Shown: piece by piece, positions 7,725 through 14,870 of the stretch | Position numbering within the stretch: position 1 is the first letter of the stretch | Layout of the letters: each line of letters starts with the position of its first letter | NCBI RefSeq assembly: GCF_004348415.1 | Contig: NZ_SMKI01000019.1 | Span: 1 to 32,727, forward strand | Origin: Streptomyces hainanensis | Lineage (GTDB): Bacteria; Actinomycetota; Actinomycetes; Streptomycetales; Streptomycetaceae | DNA: 32,727 nt | Reading direction: 5' to 3' | Notes under the pieces: generated by a model | What the model was told of the DNA's origin: nothing | What the model saw: only the letters and a program-made list of their open reading frames with translations | The model's database searches: none | Translations under genes and position numbers: made by a program

Positions 7725-8387
7725 TCAGAGGCGGCAGCTGATCTCCATGCCGTCCTCGACGGGGAACGTGACGCTCTGGTATCCGTTCGCCGGGTCGCGT
7801 ACGTAGTCGAGGTACGGCCGCAGACTGCTCAGGTCGACGTCGTCGGCCACGACGAGTGTGCCGGGACGCAGACGCGGCTCGAGAAGCCGCAGGGCGGGCA
7901 GGCACAGCTCTTTCCAGCCGTCCAGCAGGACGAAGTCAGCGGGGTCGTCGAGGCCGCGGAGGGTGTCGCGGGCGTCTCCCTCCAGCACGGTGATCAGGTC
8001 GTCCAGGCCGGTCTCGGCGAAGGTCCGGCGGGTCGCGGCGATTTTGTCCTTGCTGAGTTCCGTGGTGATGACGCGTCCGGTGCCGTTGTCCCGAACGGCC
8101 GCGGCCAGGTACAGCGTGGAGATCCCGAAGGACATGCCGAACTCGACGACCGTGGCCGGGCGGACGGCCCGGACCAGGTTGTACAGCAGTTCCCCGCCTC
8201 TGGCGGAGATCGGCATGTAGACCTCCGCCACGGCGTCGGCCCGCTCCTGGGGTGTCAGCGGCTCGAACCCGCCGGGCAGCTGCGCACTGACGCGCGCGGC
8301 GGTGACGTCGTCCTGCTCGGCTCGCTCGAACATCCGGCCGAGGGCTACCTCGATGCGGGGGTCGGCAAGCGTGTGGGTGTGTGTCAT
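7725..8387 (-). CDS. O-methyltransferase-like class I SAM-dependent methyltransferase
   Basis: 220 residues, the size of the family-3 O-methyltransferases (caffeoyl-CoA/catechol type). Motif I is VVEFGMSFGISTLYLA (about 80-95); E110 is the expected ribose-binding acid; GDAR at 137-140 contacts the adenine; DFVLLDGWKE (151-160) and LVVADDVDL hold the acidic residues that bind metal in relatives. No ribosome site precedes the ATG. Instead TACTCT (minus strand, 8395-8400) sits exactly seven bases before it, as expected for a leaderless mRNA. It is divergent from a TetR regulator with a perfect palindrome between them, so it is probably repressed by that protein. The methyl acceptor is unknown. 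Confidence 0.87.
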   Translation of the reverse strand: MTHTHTLADPRIEVALGRMFERAEQDDVTAARVSAQLPGGFEPLTPQERADAVAEVYMPISARGGELLYNLVRAVRPATVVEFGMSFGISTLYLAAAVRDNGTGRVITTELSKDKIAATRRTFAETGLDDLITVLEGDARDTLRGLDDPADFVLLDGWKELCLPALRLLEPRLRPGTLVVADDVDLSSLRPYLDYVRDPANGYQSVTFPVEDGMEISCRL

Positions 8388-8400
8388 GAGAGCTAGAGTA

Positions 8401-8416
8401 GACGCAACGTTGCGTC
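8401..8416. promoter_or_regulatory. Perfect 16-bp palindrome, probable TetR operator
   Basis: GACGCAAC immediately followed by its reverse complement GTTGCGTC, centred between the divergent methyltransferase (start 8387) and TetR (start 8454) genes. Size, symmetry and the GTTGCGTC core resemble operators of TetR-family repressors. It lies just upstream of a possible -10 (TACTCT, 8395-8400, minus strand) for the methyltransferase and upstream of TACTCT (8431-8436) toward TetR. One bound dimer could therefore control both genes. Confidence 0.7.
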
Positions 8417-8453
8417 ACGCCTAGGGGCGATACTCTGACCGACGGGAGGCGAA

Positions 8454-9104
8454 ATGGCACCTGTGGCAAACGCCGCCGAGGCGAGCGGCACCGGCGGATC
8501 GGCGCGGCGTCACCACGGCAACCGGCACGGACGCAGCGAACAGGCCCGGCTGGCGGTACTGCGGGTGGCCGACGGCCTGCTCGTCGAGAAGGGTTTCGCG
8601 GGCGTCACGATGGAGGGCATCGCCGCACGGGCCGGCGTGGCCAAGCAGACCATCTACCGCTGGTGGAAGAGTAAGACCGACGTCCTGATGGACGCCTTCC
8701 TCCAGGACGCGACCGAGGACCTCACGGCTCCCGATTCCGGCGACATCGCCCTCGACCTGCGCGACTATCTGCGCCGACTGGCGTGGTTCCTCAGTGAGTC
8801 CGACCCCGGCGCCGTCTTCAAGGCGCTGATCGCCCAGGCGCAGCACGATCCGGTGTTCGCCCAGGACTTCCGGTCCCGATACCTCGACGGGCAACGCCGC
8901 CGCGACCGCCTGCCGTTGGAGCGGGCCGTGGACAGGGGCCAGCTGCCCGCGGACCTCGACATGGCGGCCGAGACGGACCAGCTCGTAGGCCCTCTCTACT
9001 ACCGCGTGCTGGTGACCGACGAACCGATCAGCCACGAGTTCACCGACGGGCTCGTCGACGCGTTCCTCCGACGGCACAAGGTGACGGCGCGGACGAAGTC
9101 CTGA
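8454..9104 (+). CDS. TetR-family transcriptional repressor
   Basis: 216 residues. After a basic N-terminal tail (ARRHHGNRHGRSEQARLAVLRVADGLLVEKGF) comes the helix-turn-helix VTMEGIAARAGVAKQTIYRWWKSKTDVLMDAF at about 43-75. An all-helical ligand domain follows, of the type seen in TetR_C_16/C_25-like proteins (LVGPLYYRVLVTDEPISHEFTDGLVDAFLRR). The ATG follows GGGAGG (8444-8449). It is divergent from the methyltransferase across a perfect palindrome. The last residues (KVTARTKS) and the stop codon fall where a second reading frame begins to look like transposase, so the natural C-terminus may have been trimmed or replaced by that junction. Confidence 0.93.
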   Translation: MAPVANAAEASGTGGSARRHHGNRHGRSEQARLAVLRVADGLLVEKGFAGVTMEGIAARAGVAKQTIYRWWKSKTDVLMDAFLQDATEDLTAPDSGDIALDLRDYLRRLAWFLSESDPGAVFKALIAQAQHDPVFAQDFRSRYLDGQRRRDRLPLERAVDRGQLPADLDMAAETDQLVGPLYYRVLVTDEPISHEFTDGLVDAFLRRHKVTARTKS

Positions 9105-9170
9105 CCGCCGGGCAGGCCGCGGACAGCCCCCTGTTCATCCCCGTGCTGGACAGGATCCGCGCCCGGCCGT
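9092..9170 (+). mobile_element. Possible transposase remnant (IS5-like DDE fragment)
   Basis: In the frame starting GAC at 9092, the translation contains LTAGQAADSPLF and then IPVLDRIRARP. This closely follows the conserved stretch found before the second catalytic Asp in IS5-like actinobacterial transposases (the TAGQ...DSP...VL..IR pattern). The frame then loses similarity (SRHSRRR) and no terminal repeats can be paired. It overlaps the last codons and the stop of the TetR gene. About 45 bp further on, AAGGAG (9216-9221) followed by an ATG at 9227 looks like the severed start of another gene. The interpretation is inference from one short motif. Confidence 0.45.
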
Positions 9171-9250
9171 CCCGTCACTCACGACGCCGATCTCCACCGT
9201 GATCGCAGACCTCTTGCAAGGAGCCGATGGATCACGACATCACACAGGCC

Positions 9251-10210
9251 CTAAGCGGTCCAACGACGGTACGCGTCCCCGTCGACGTTGCTGCCGCAGA
9301 GGATGGTGACCACGTGGCGGTCGGCGAAGCGGTCGCGGTCCTCCAGGATCGCCGCGATGCCGAGCGCGGCCGACGGTTCGGCGATGAGGCCGGCGTGGTC
9401 GTGGAGCATCCGCATGCCGGCGATGATCGACGACTCCCGCACCAGGACCGCGTCGTCGGCGACCAGCAGAAGGTCGTCCAGGACGGCGGGGATGGGGCGC
9501 CGGCCGGCGACGCCGTCCGCGATGGTGTCGGTCGTGTCGGTGGTGACGACGCGCCGCTCGCGCCACGAGCGCGTCATCGCCGGGGCGCCCAACGGCTGGA
9601 CGCAGATCACCTCGGCCTCGGGCGCCAGGGCCTTCACCACATGACCCACGCCGGTGGCCAGCGCGCCGCCGCCGAGCGCGATCAGGACGGCGTCGAACGA
9701 CGGCGCGGCGTCGACCAGTTCCAGGCCGATGGTCGCCGCGCCCTCGCAGGTCTCGATGTCCAGGCTGTCCTCGACCAGCCGGAGGCCGTCGCGGTGCGCG
9801 ATGGCCGCGGCCCGCTCGCGGGCCAACTCGTGGTCGCCGTCGACCAGTTCCAGCTTGGCGTCCAACGCGCGGATGCGATCGAGCTTGGCCGCGGTCGCGT
9901 GGCGCGACGCCACGACGGTGATGTCGAGGCCCCGGCGGCGGCCGGACCAGGCGAGGGCCTGGCCGAGGTTGCCGGCGCTGGCGCACACCGCGGCGCGTGA
10001 GCCGTTGTCGGCGAGCAGGCTGGTGACGAGCTCGGTGCCGCGGCCCTTGAAGCAGCGGACGGGGTTCGCCGTTTCGAGCTTGATGCTCACCTCGCACCCG
10101 AGGTCGGGCTCCAACGCCTCGCAGCGGTACAGCGGTGTGTCGAGGAACACCGGGTCGATCACCCGGCGGGCCGCCCTGATCCGGGCGGTGTCGAGACGTG
10201 TCTCCTGCAT
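9251..10210 (-). CDS. PLP-dependent threonine/serine dehydratase-like enzyme
   Basis: 319 residues of the fold-type II (tryptophan synthase beta-like) family. The Schiff-base lysine is K55, in SIKLETANPVRCFKGRG; threonine dehydratases have S/F-K-x-R-G there. The substrate loop reads CASAGNLGQALAW (77-88) rather than the usual SSGNHAQ. The phosphate-binding glycine loop is ALGGGALATG (178-187). The protein ends near TILCGSNVDGD, matching the cofactor-contact strand. It lacks a C-terminal ACT regulatory domain, so it is of the catabolic or orphan type. Deamination of a hydroxy-amino acid to a 2-oxo acid is likely, but other eliminations are possible given the altered loop. It is convergent with TetR and follows the oxidoreductase pseudogene on the same strand. 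Confidence 0.88.
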   Translation of the reverse strand: MQETRLDTARIRAARRVIDPVFLDTPLYRCEALEPDLGCEVSIKLETANPVRCFKGRGTELVTSLLADNGSRAAVCASAGNLGQALAWSGRRRGLDITVVASRHATAAKLDRIRALDAKLELVDGDHELARERAAAIAHRDGLRLVEDSLDIETCEGAATIGLELVDAAPSFDAVLIALGGGALATGVGHVVKALAPEAEVICVQPLGAPAMTRSWRERRVVTTDTTDTIADGVAGRRPIPAVLDDLLLVADDAVLVRESSIIAGMRMLHDHAGLIAEPSAALGIAAILEDRDRFADRHVVTILCGSNVDGDAYRRWTA

Positions 10211-10252
10211 GCCCGGAGCATAGGCGGCCCGCCGGTGGGCACTTGGAGCACT

Positions 10253-10513
10253 TCAGGCGGACCACGATCTTCCCCCGCGTGTGTCCGCGCTCGGCGTACG
10301 CGTGCGCCTCCGCGGTCCGTTCGAGCGGGTAGACCCGCTCGACGCGCGGCGTGCAGCGGCCCTGCCGGCCGGGTTCGGCCGCTTCGGCGAGGAGCGCGAG
10401 GTCGACGCCGCGGCGCGGACGCGGATCTCGCCGGGCCCGGGGTGTGGGTCCGGCACCTGCTCGACCACGAGGGTCTCCACACCGCCGTACTCGTGGTACC
10501 GGACTGCGCGCAT
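10253..10513 (-). pseudogene. Internally deleted NADPH:quinone / zinc-type oxidoreductase
   Basis: Only the two ends of a medium-chain dehydrogenase/quinone oxidoreductase remain. From the ATG at 10513 the frame reads MRAVRYHEYGGVETLVVEQ, then VPDPHPGPGEIRVRAAA, the standard first strand set of the catalytic domain. The next frame then continues GVDLALLAEAAEPGRQGRCT and PRVERVYPLERTAEAHAYAERGHTRGKIVVRL, which is the standard C-terminus. The whole middle, including the Rossmann cofactor domain (over 200 residues in intact members), is missing, and the two ends are in different frames. A deletion between the N-terminal RAAG-V-type codons and a similar GVD region near the 3' end would explain it. 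The product cannot be functional. Confidence 0.85.
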
Positions 10514-10639
10514 GTCGTCGTGCCTTTCCACGTCGGGCGCTGTGACCGTCCTCCCGGCCCCGGCGGCCGACCGGCCCGCGGAGTGCCAACCTCCACTTGT
10601 CGTGCCTGGTTCACCTTTCCGTCACCGGGGACCGTCACG

Positions 10640-11668
10640 ATGCCCCGCGTGAAGAACACAGGACAAACCAGGCGGCGAGGCGCGTGGCTGGCGACGGCCG
10701 CGCTCGTCGGTGTGGTGGGCGTCGCCGGTGCCGGCACGGCCGAGGCACGTGGTCGCGGCCCGCAGGCCGGCGACCTCATCACCGTCTCGCTGGCCGAACT
10801 GCGGCCCACCCAGCCGGCCATCGGCTACGACCAGATCTACTACAAGCTCGGCCGCTACGCCGCCGAGCCCGACAAGGCCTTCGACGACTGGTGCGAGGCC
10901 AACGGCCAGGGTGAGGCCGACGAGGTCACCTCCCGCTCGCGCCTCGACGACGCGCGCACCTTCTCGTGCACCATCCCGCTGGGCGAGGAGACCGAGGACT
11001 CCATAGCCGTCATGAAGACCGTGGTCATCGGTCCCGGCGGCAAGCTCTACCTCACCGACGGGCACCACACGTTCACCTCCTTCTGGGAAGCTCAGGGCGG
11101 CGGCTCCGACACCCGGATCCGGGTCCGGGTCGTGGACAACCTCAGCGACCTGAGCATGCCGGCGTTCTGGCGGGAGATGCAGGCGCAGAACTGGGTGTGG
11201 CTGCGGGACGGCGACAACCGGCCCATCACCGCGAACCGGCTGTCCCGGCACATCGGGCTGCGCAGCCTCGGTGAGGACCCGTACCGCGCGCTGGTCTACT
11301 TCACCCGGGACATCGGCTACGCCCAGCCGGACGACGCCACCGAGTTCCTGGAGTTCTACTGGGCCAGCTGGGTCCGGGAGAACTACGACCTGGACGACTA
11401 CGACCTGGCCGACTTCGACACCTACCTCGCGCTGGTGCGTCAGGTGTCCGAGGACATGGTCGCGCTCGACCCGGACACCGTCGTCGCGGGCGGGCGCACC
11501 GCCGCCGAGCTGGGCCGGCTGGCCGAGTGGAACGACGGCGAGCCCGAGGACGACGGCGAGTGGGAGAAGCTGAGCCGGCCGATCACGGACGACAAGCCCG
11601 GCAAGCTCGCCTACGCCCTGGAGTACCGGGAGTCGGTCGCCGACGAACACCACCACCGCGCGGCGTAG
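10640..11668 (+). CDS. Secreted ParB-like (ParBc_2-type) protein
   Basis: 342 residues starting MPRVKNTGQTRRRGAWLATA, with a classical signal peptide (basic n-region; hydrophobic core to GTAEA, cleavage near residue 36). The mature protein has features of the ParB/Srx-like ParBc_2 family: ITVSLAELRPTQPAIGYDQIYYKL at about 47-70, KLYLTDGHHTFTSFWE with the GHH core at 141-143, and a long acidic Asp/Tyr/Trp-rich C-terminal half (ENYDLDDYDLADFDTYL). C85 and C110 could form a disulfide, fitting secretion. The ATG follows GGGGA at about 8 nt. Cytoplasmic ParB proteins bind or cut DNA or use CTP; what this fold does outside the cell is not established. It is divergent from the oxidoreductase pseudogene and followed by an 18-bp palindrome. 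Confidence 0.82.
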   Translation: MPRVKNTGQTRRRGAWLATAALVGVVGVAGAGTAEARGRGPQAGDLITVSLAELRPTQPAIGYDQIYYKLGRYAAEPDKAFDDWCEANGQGEADEVTSRSRLDDARTFSCTIPLGEETEDSIAVMKTVVIGPGGKLYLTDGHHTFTSFWEAQGGGSDTRIRVRVVDNLSDLSMPAFWREMQAQNWVWLRDGDNRPITANRLSRHIGLRSLGEDPYRALVYFTRDIGYAQPDDATEFLEFYWASWVRENYDLDDYDLADFDTYLALVRQVSEDMVALDPDTVVAGGRTAAELGRLAEWNDGEPEDDGEWEKLSRPITDDKPGKLAYALEYRESVADEHHHRAA

Positions 11669-11732
11669 CCGGCGACCGCCAGTAGGCGGACCGGCGTCGG
11701 GGGGTCGGCGTGGCCGCCGGCCCCCTCGTCGG

Positions 11733-11750
11733 GTCCGGCGCGCGCCGGAC
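11733..11750. terminator. Perfect 18-bp palindrome after the ParB-like gene
   Basis: GTCCGGCGC directly followed by GCGCCGGAC, 65 bp after the ParB-like stop and about 115 bp before the hydrolase start. As RNA it would form a tight GC hairpin and could end transcription of the first gene. No U-run follows, as is usual in this genus. It could equally be an operator for the hydrolase gene. Confidence 0.4.
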
Positions 11751-11865
11751 GCCCGGCGGCACCTCGCCGCCCCCTCCCGGTGGGCACCGCCGGCGATGCG
11801 GGACGGGCCCGCCGGGGTGACGATGAGGGGACCGAGCGTTCCGCCCGAGTCCCTGGAGGTCGGCC

Positions 11866-12741
11866 ATGGCTCCGGTCGTGCACCACCGCACCGTGGAGAT
11901 CGAAGGACTGGACGTCTTCTGCCGGGAGGCCGGCCCTGCCGAGGCCCCGGCGGTCGTGCTGCTGCACGGCTTCCCGAGCAGCTCGCACATGTTCCGGAAC
12001 CTGATCCCGGCCCTGGCCGACCGCTACCGGGTGATCGCGCCCGACCACATCGGCTTCGGCTACTCGTCGATGCCGGCGCCCGACGACTTCCCCTACACCT
12101 TCGACGCGCTGACGGACGTGACCGAGGCGCTTCTCGGACGACTGGGCGTCGGCCGGTTCGCGATGTACGTGCAGGACTACGGGGCGCCGATCGGCTGGCG
12201 GCTGGCCACCCGGGCGCCCGACCGGGTGACGGCCGTCGTCAGCCAGAACGGCAACGCCTACGAGGACGGCTTCGTCAGGTCGTTCTGGGACGGGCTCTTC
12301 GCCTACGCCGAGTCGCCCGGCCCCGACACCGAGCCGGGGGTGCGCGGCGCCCTGACGCCGGAGATCACCCGGTGGCAGTACCTGAACGGCGTCGCCGACC
12401 CGAGCCTGGTCAGCCCCGACGCCTGGACCCTCGACCAGGCGCTCCTCGACCGGCCGGGCAACGACGAGATCCAGCTGCGGCTCTTCCGCGACTATCCGAG
12501 CAACGTGGCCGGCTACCCGGGGCTGCACGAGTACTTCAGGTCCAGCCAGGTGCCGCTGCTCGCCGTCTGGGGCGCGGGCGACGAGATCTTCGGCCCCGAG
12601 GGAGCCCGGGCGTTCCTCCGCGACCTGCCGGACGCGGAGGTGCACCTCCTGGAGTCGGGGCACTTCGCGCTGGAGAGCCACCTCGACGCCGTCGCGGGCT
12701 ACGTGCGCGGCTTCCTGGGGCGCGTGCTGCCCGCGACGTAG
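11866..12741 (+). CDS. Alpha/beta hydrolase with Asp nucleophile (haloalkane dehalogenase / epoxide hydrolase group)
   Basis: 291 residues. The oxyanion motif is LLHGFPSSSHMF (33-43). The nucleophile elbow is YVQDYGAPIGW with D104, an aspartate as in dehalogenases and epoxide hydrolases rather than the serine of esterases. The acid is D239 (WGAGDEIFGP) and the base is H266 (LLESGHFALES). The HGFP form is more common in epoxide hydrolases, but I cannot identify the two cap-domain tyrosines with confidence, and the DYG in place of DWG is unusual for dehalogenases. Hydrolysis of an ester-type enzyme intermediate at D104 is the supported mechanism; the substrate is open. The ATG follows GGAGG in CCTGGAGGTCGGCC. 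It appears monocistronic. Confidence 0.9.
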   Translation: MAPVVHHRTVEIEGLDVFCREAGPAEAPAVVLLHGFPSSSHMFRNLIPALADRYRVIAPDHIGFGYSSMPAPDDFPYTFDALTDVTEALLGRLGVGRFAMYVQDYGAPIGWRLATRAPDRVTAVVSQNGNAYEDGFVRSFWDGLFAYAESPGPDTEPGVRGALTPEITRWQYLNGVADPSLVSPDAWTLDQALLDRPGNDEIQLRLFRDYPSNVAGYPGLHEYFRSSQVPLLAVWGAGDEIFGPEGARAFLRDLPDAEVHLLESGHFALESHLDAVAGYVRGFLGRVLPAT

Positions 12742-13006
12742 CGGCGGGCGGCGTTCACGGTGCGTCGACGGTCGGACGCCTCCGTGTAAGGAACAGATAA
12801 GAATTGTGACATTTTTCGCCACCCCATCCGACTCCGCTCCGCCGAAGCCCTCTCCACACTCCGTGAATATCGCTGGTCAACGCGTTTTATCCGCGTGGCA
12901 TGGTTGGTGCGAAACCGGGTAGCCGCCCGCCCATGCAGATTGTTGCCCGGTACAGCTACAACGGCTGACCAGCCACGAGACCGGGTGGAAAGGAAGGTTG
13001 TACGGC
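12742..13006 (+). promoter_or_regulatory. AT-richer leader/promoter region of the BCCT gene
   Basis: 265 bp without a gene, visibly less GC-rich than its surroundings (for example AAGAATTGTGACATTTTT at 12798-12815). A short inverted repeat, ACGCG (12880-12884) with seven bases then CGCGT (12892-12896), lies about 110 bp before the start codon. AAAGGAAGG (12989-12997) is the ribosome site for the GTG at 13007. I cannot assign a single -35/-10 pair with confidence. The composition fits a regulated promoter for an osmolyte transporter (inference). Confidence 0.35.
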
Positions 13007-14800
13007 GTGCCAAGCGATAAACACGGTTCGGTGACGACAACGGACAGACCCTCTCGGCTGTCGCTGACGAAACCACGGACGGATCCGGTGGTGTTCGGCG
13101 TCGCAGCCGTGCTGACGTTGGCCTTCATCGTCTGGGGAGCGGCGTCCTCGGACTCGCTCGCCGAGGCGTCGGGAGACGCGCTCGGCGCGATCATCCACCA
13201 CGCCGGCTGGGGCTTCGTGCTCGCGGCTTCCGGGTTCGTGGTGTTCGCGCTCTGGCTGGCGATGAGCCGGTACGGGCGGATCACCTTGGGCAAGGAGGGC
13301 GAGAAGCCGGAGTTCCGGACGATCTCGTGGATCGCGATGATGTTCAGCGCCGGCATGGGCATCGGCCTGATGTTCTGGGGTGTGAGCGAGCCCCTGGCGC
13401 ACTACGCCACGGCGCCGCCCGGCACCTCGCCGGCGGACGACGGCGAGCGGATGACCACCGCGCTGTCCACCACGCTCTTCCACTGGACGCTGCACCCCTG
13501 GGCGATCTACGCCGTGGTCGGCCTGGCCATCGCGTACAGCGTCTACCGGCGTGGCAGGCGGCAGACGATCAGCGCCGTGTTCACGCCGCTGATCGGCGAG
13601 AAGCGGGCCAACGGCTCGTGGGGCCGGGTCATCGACATCCTGGCGATCATCGCGACGCTGTTCGGCTCGGCCGCCTCGCTGGGTCTCGGCGCGTTGCAGA
13701 TCGGCAGCGGCATCGAGGAGCTCGGCTGGATGAGCGACGTCGGCACCGGGCTGCTGGTGCTGGTGATCGCCGGCCTGACCGCGGCGTTCGTGCTGTCCGC
13801 CGTGTCCGGCGTGGCCAAGGGCATCCAGTGGCTGTCCAACATCAACATGGTGCTGGCCGTCGTGCTGGTGGTCTTCCTGTTCGTGGCCGGCCCGACGGTG
13901 CTGATCCTGGACCTGATCCCGTCCTCACTCGGCACGTTCATCGGGGACCTGCCGCAGATGGCGGCGCGCACCGAGGCCAGCGGCGGCGAGGGCGTCGGCG
14001 ACTGGCTGTCCGGCTGGACGGTCTTCTACTGGGCCTGGTGGATCTCGTGGACGCCGTTCGTCGGCATGTTCATCGCGCGGATCAGCCGGGGCCGGACCAT
14101 CCGGCAGTTCGTCGGCGGCGTCATCCTGGTGCCGAGCGTGGTCAGCCTGATCTGGTTCGCGATCTTCGGCGGCACCGGCATGCGCCTGGAGTCGCAGGGC
14201 GCGGGCCTGACCGAGCAGGCCACCACGGAGGGCCAGCTGTTCGCGGTGCTCCAGGAGTACCCGGCGGCCAGCGTCACGGCGCTGCTGGTGATGGTGCTGG
14301 TCGGGATCTTCTTCGTGTCCGGCGCGGACGCGGCGTCCATCGTGATGGGCACCCTGTCGCAGCGCGGCACGCTGGAGCCGAGCCGGCTGGTCGTCGTCTT
14401 CTGGGGCGCGCTGACCGGCGCGGTGGCCGCGGTGATGCTGATGATCGGCGGCGGCGGTTCGACGGCGCTCGACGGCCTCCAGAACCTGACGATCCTGGCG
14501 GCCGTGCCGTTCACCCTGGTGATGGTCGGGCTCTGTTGGGCGCTGATGCGCGACCTGCGGCACGACTCGCTGATCCTGCGTGAGGAGAAGGGCGTCGAGG
14601 CCGTGGAGATGGCCGTGATGGCCGGACACCAGCGCTACGACGGCGACTTCGAGCTGCGCATCGGCCCGGGCAACGGCAACGGCGACGCGAACGGCCACGC
14701 CAACGGGAACGGCGAGGGGCCGGCGAACGGGACCGATCCCGGCACGCCGGACGACGTCGACGTGCCGGCGCTGGCCGACCAGCCGACGGCCCGCGGCTGA
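13007..14800 (+). CDS. BCCT-family betaine/choline/carnitine transporter
   Basis: 597 residues from the GTG at 13007 (MPSDKHGSV), chosen because AAAGGAAGG ends 9 nt upstream. It has the roughly 12 transmembrane segments of the family, the substrate/ion motif AGMGIGLMFWGVSEPLAHY (115-133), and the signature VFYWAWWISWTPFVGMFIARISRGRTIRQFVGG around 338-372, whose tryptophans form the aromatic betaine box. GMGIG, rather than GMGMG, is typical of Na+-coupled betaine members. After the last membrane segment a cytoplasmic tail of about 80 residues ends in an Asn-Gly-rich run (GNGNGDANGHANGNGEG) and an acidic stretch. C-terminal tails sense osmotic state in relatives such as BetP, but the sequence here is different. 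Uptake of a quaternary-ammonium osmoprotectant is the likely role. Confidence 0.95.
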   Translation: MPSDKHGSVTTTDRPSRLSLTKPRTDPVVFGVAAVLTLAFIVWGAASSDSLAEASGDALGAIIHHAGWGFVLAASGFVVFALWLAMSRYGRITLGKEGEKPEFRTISWIAMMFSAGMGIGLMFWGVSEPLAHYATAPPGTSPADDGERMTTALSTTLFHWTLHPWAIYAVVGLAIAYSVYRRGRRQTISAVFTPLIGEKRANGSWGRVIDILAIIATLFGSAASLGLGALQIGSGIEELGWMSDVGTGLLVLVIAGLTAAFVLSAVSGVAKGIQWLSNINMVLAVVLVVFLFVAGPTVLILDLIPSSLGTFIGDLPQMAARTEASGGEGVGDWLSGWTVFYWAWWISWTPFVGMFIARISRGRTIRQFVGGVILVPSVVSLIWFAIFGGTGMRLESQGAGLTEQATTEGQLFAVLQEYPAASVTALLVMVLVGIFFVSGADAASIVMGTLSQRGTLEPSRLVVVFWGALTGAVAAVMLMIGGGGSTALDGLQNLTILAAVPFTLVMVGLCWALMRDLRHDSLILREEKGVEAVEMAVMAGHQRYDGDFELRIGPGNGNGDANGHANGNGEGPANGTDPGTPDDVDVPALADQPTARG

Positions 14801-14821
14801 CCCCGCGCCTCCGCTCCGCCG

Positions 14822-14870
14822 CGGCCCGGGTCCGGTGAGCGCGCCTCCGCGCGCTACACGGCCCGGGCCG
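14822..14870. terminator. Nested stem-loop between convergent BCCT and FAD-dehydrogenase genes
   Basis: An inner hairpin, AGCGCG (14838-14843) with loop CCTCCG then CGCGCT (14850-14855), lies inside an outer stem CGGCCCGGG (14822-14830) paired with CCCGGGCCG (14862-14870). It includes the stop codon of the minus-strand gene and begins 22 bp after the BCCT stop. It is well placed to terminate both transcripts. Confidence 0.55.

Noticed and set aside
9227..10000. 257-codon plus-strand frame starting at an ATG with a ribosome site
   Set aside because: Only the first few codons are free of the dehydratase gene on the other strand; the rest is its shadow. The start itself is kept as a possible remnant.
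11866..12741. Naming the hydrolase as a haloalkane dehalogenase
   Set aside because: D104 is the right kind of nucleophile, but the residues after it (YG rather than WG) and the uncertain halide-binding residues do not allow a choice between dehalogenase and epoxide hydrolase.
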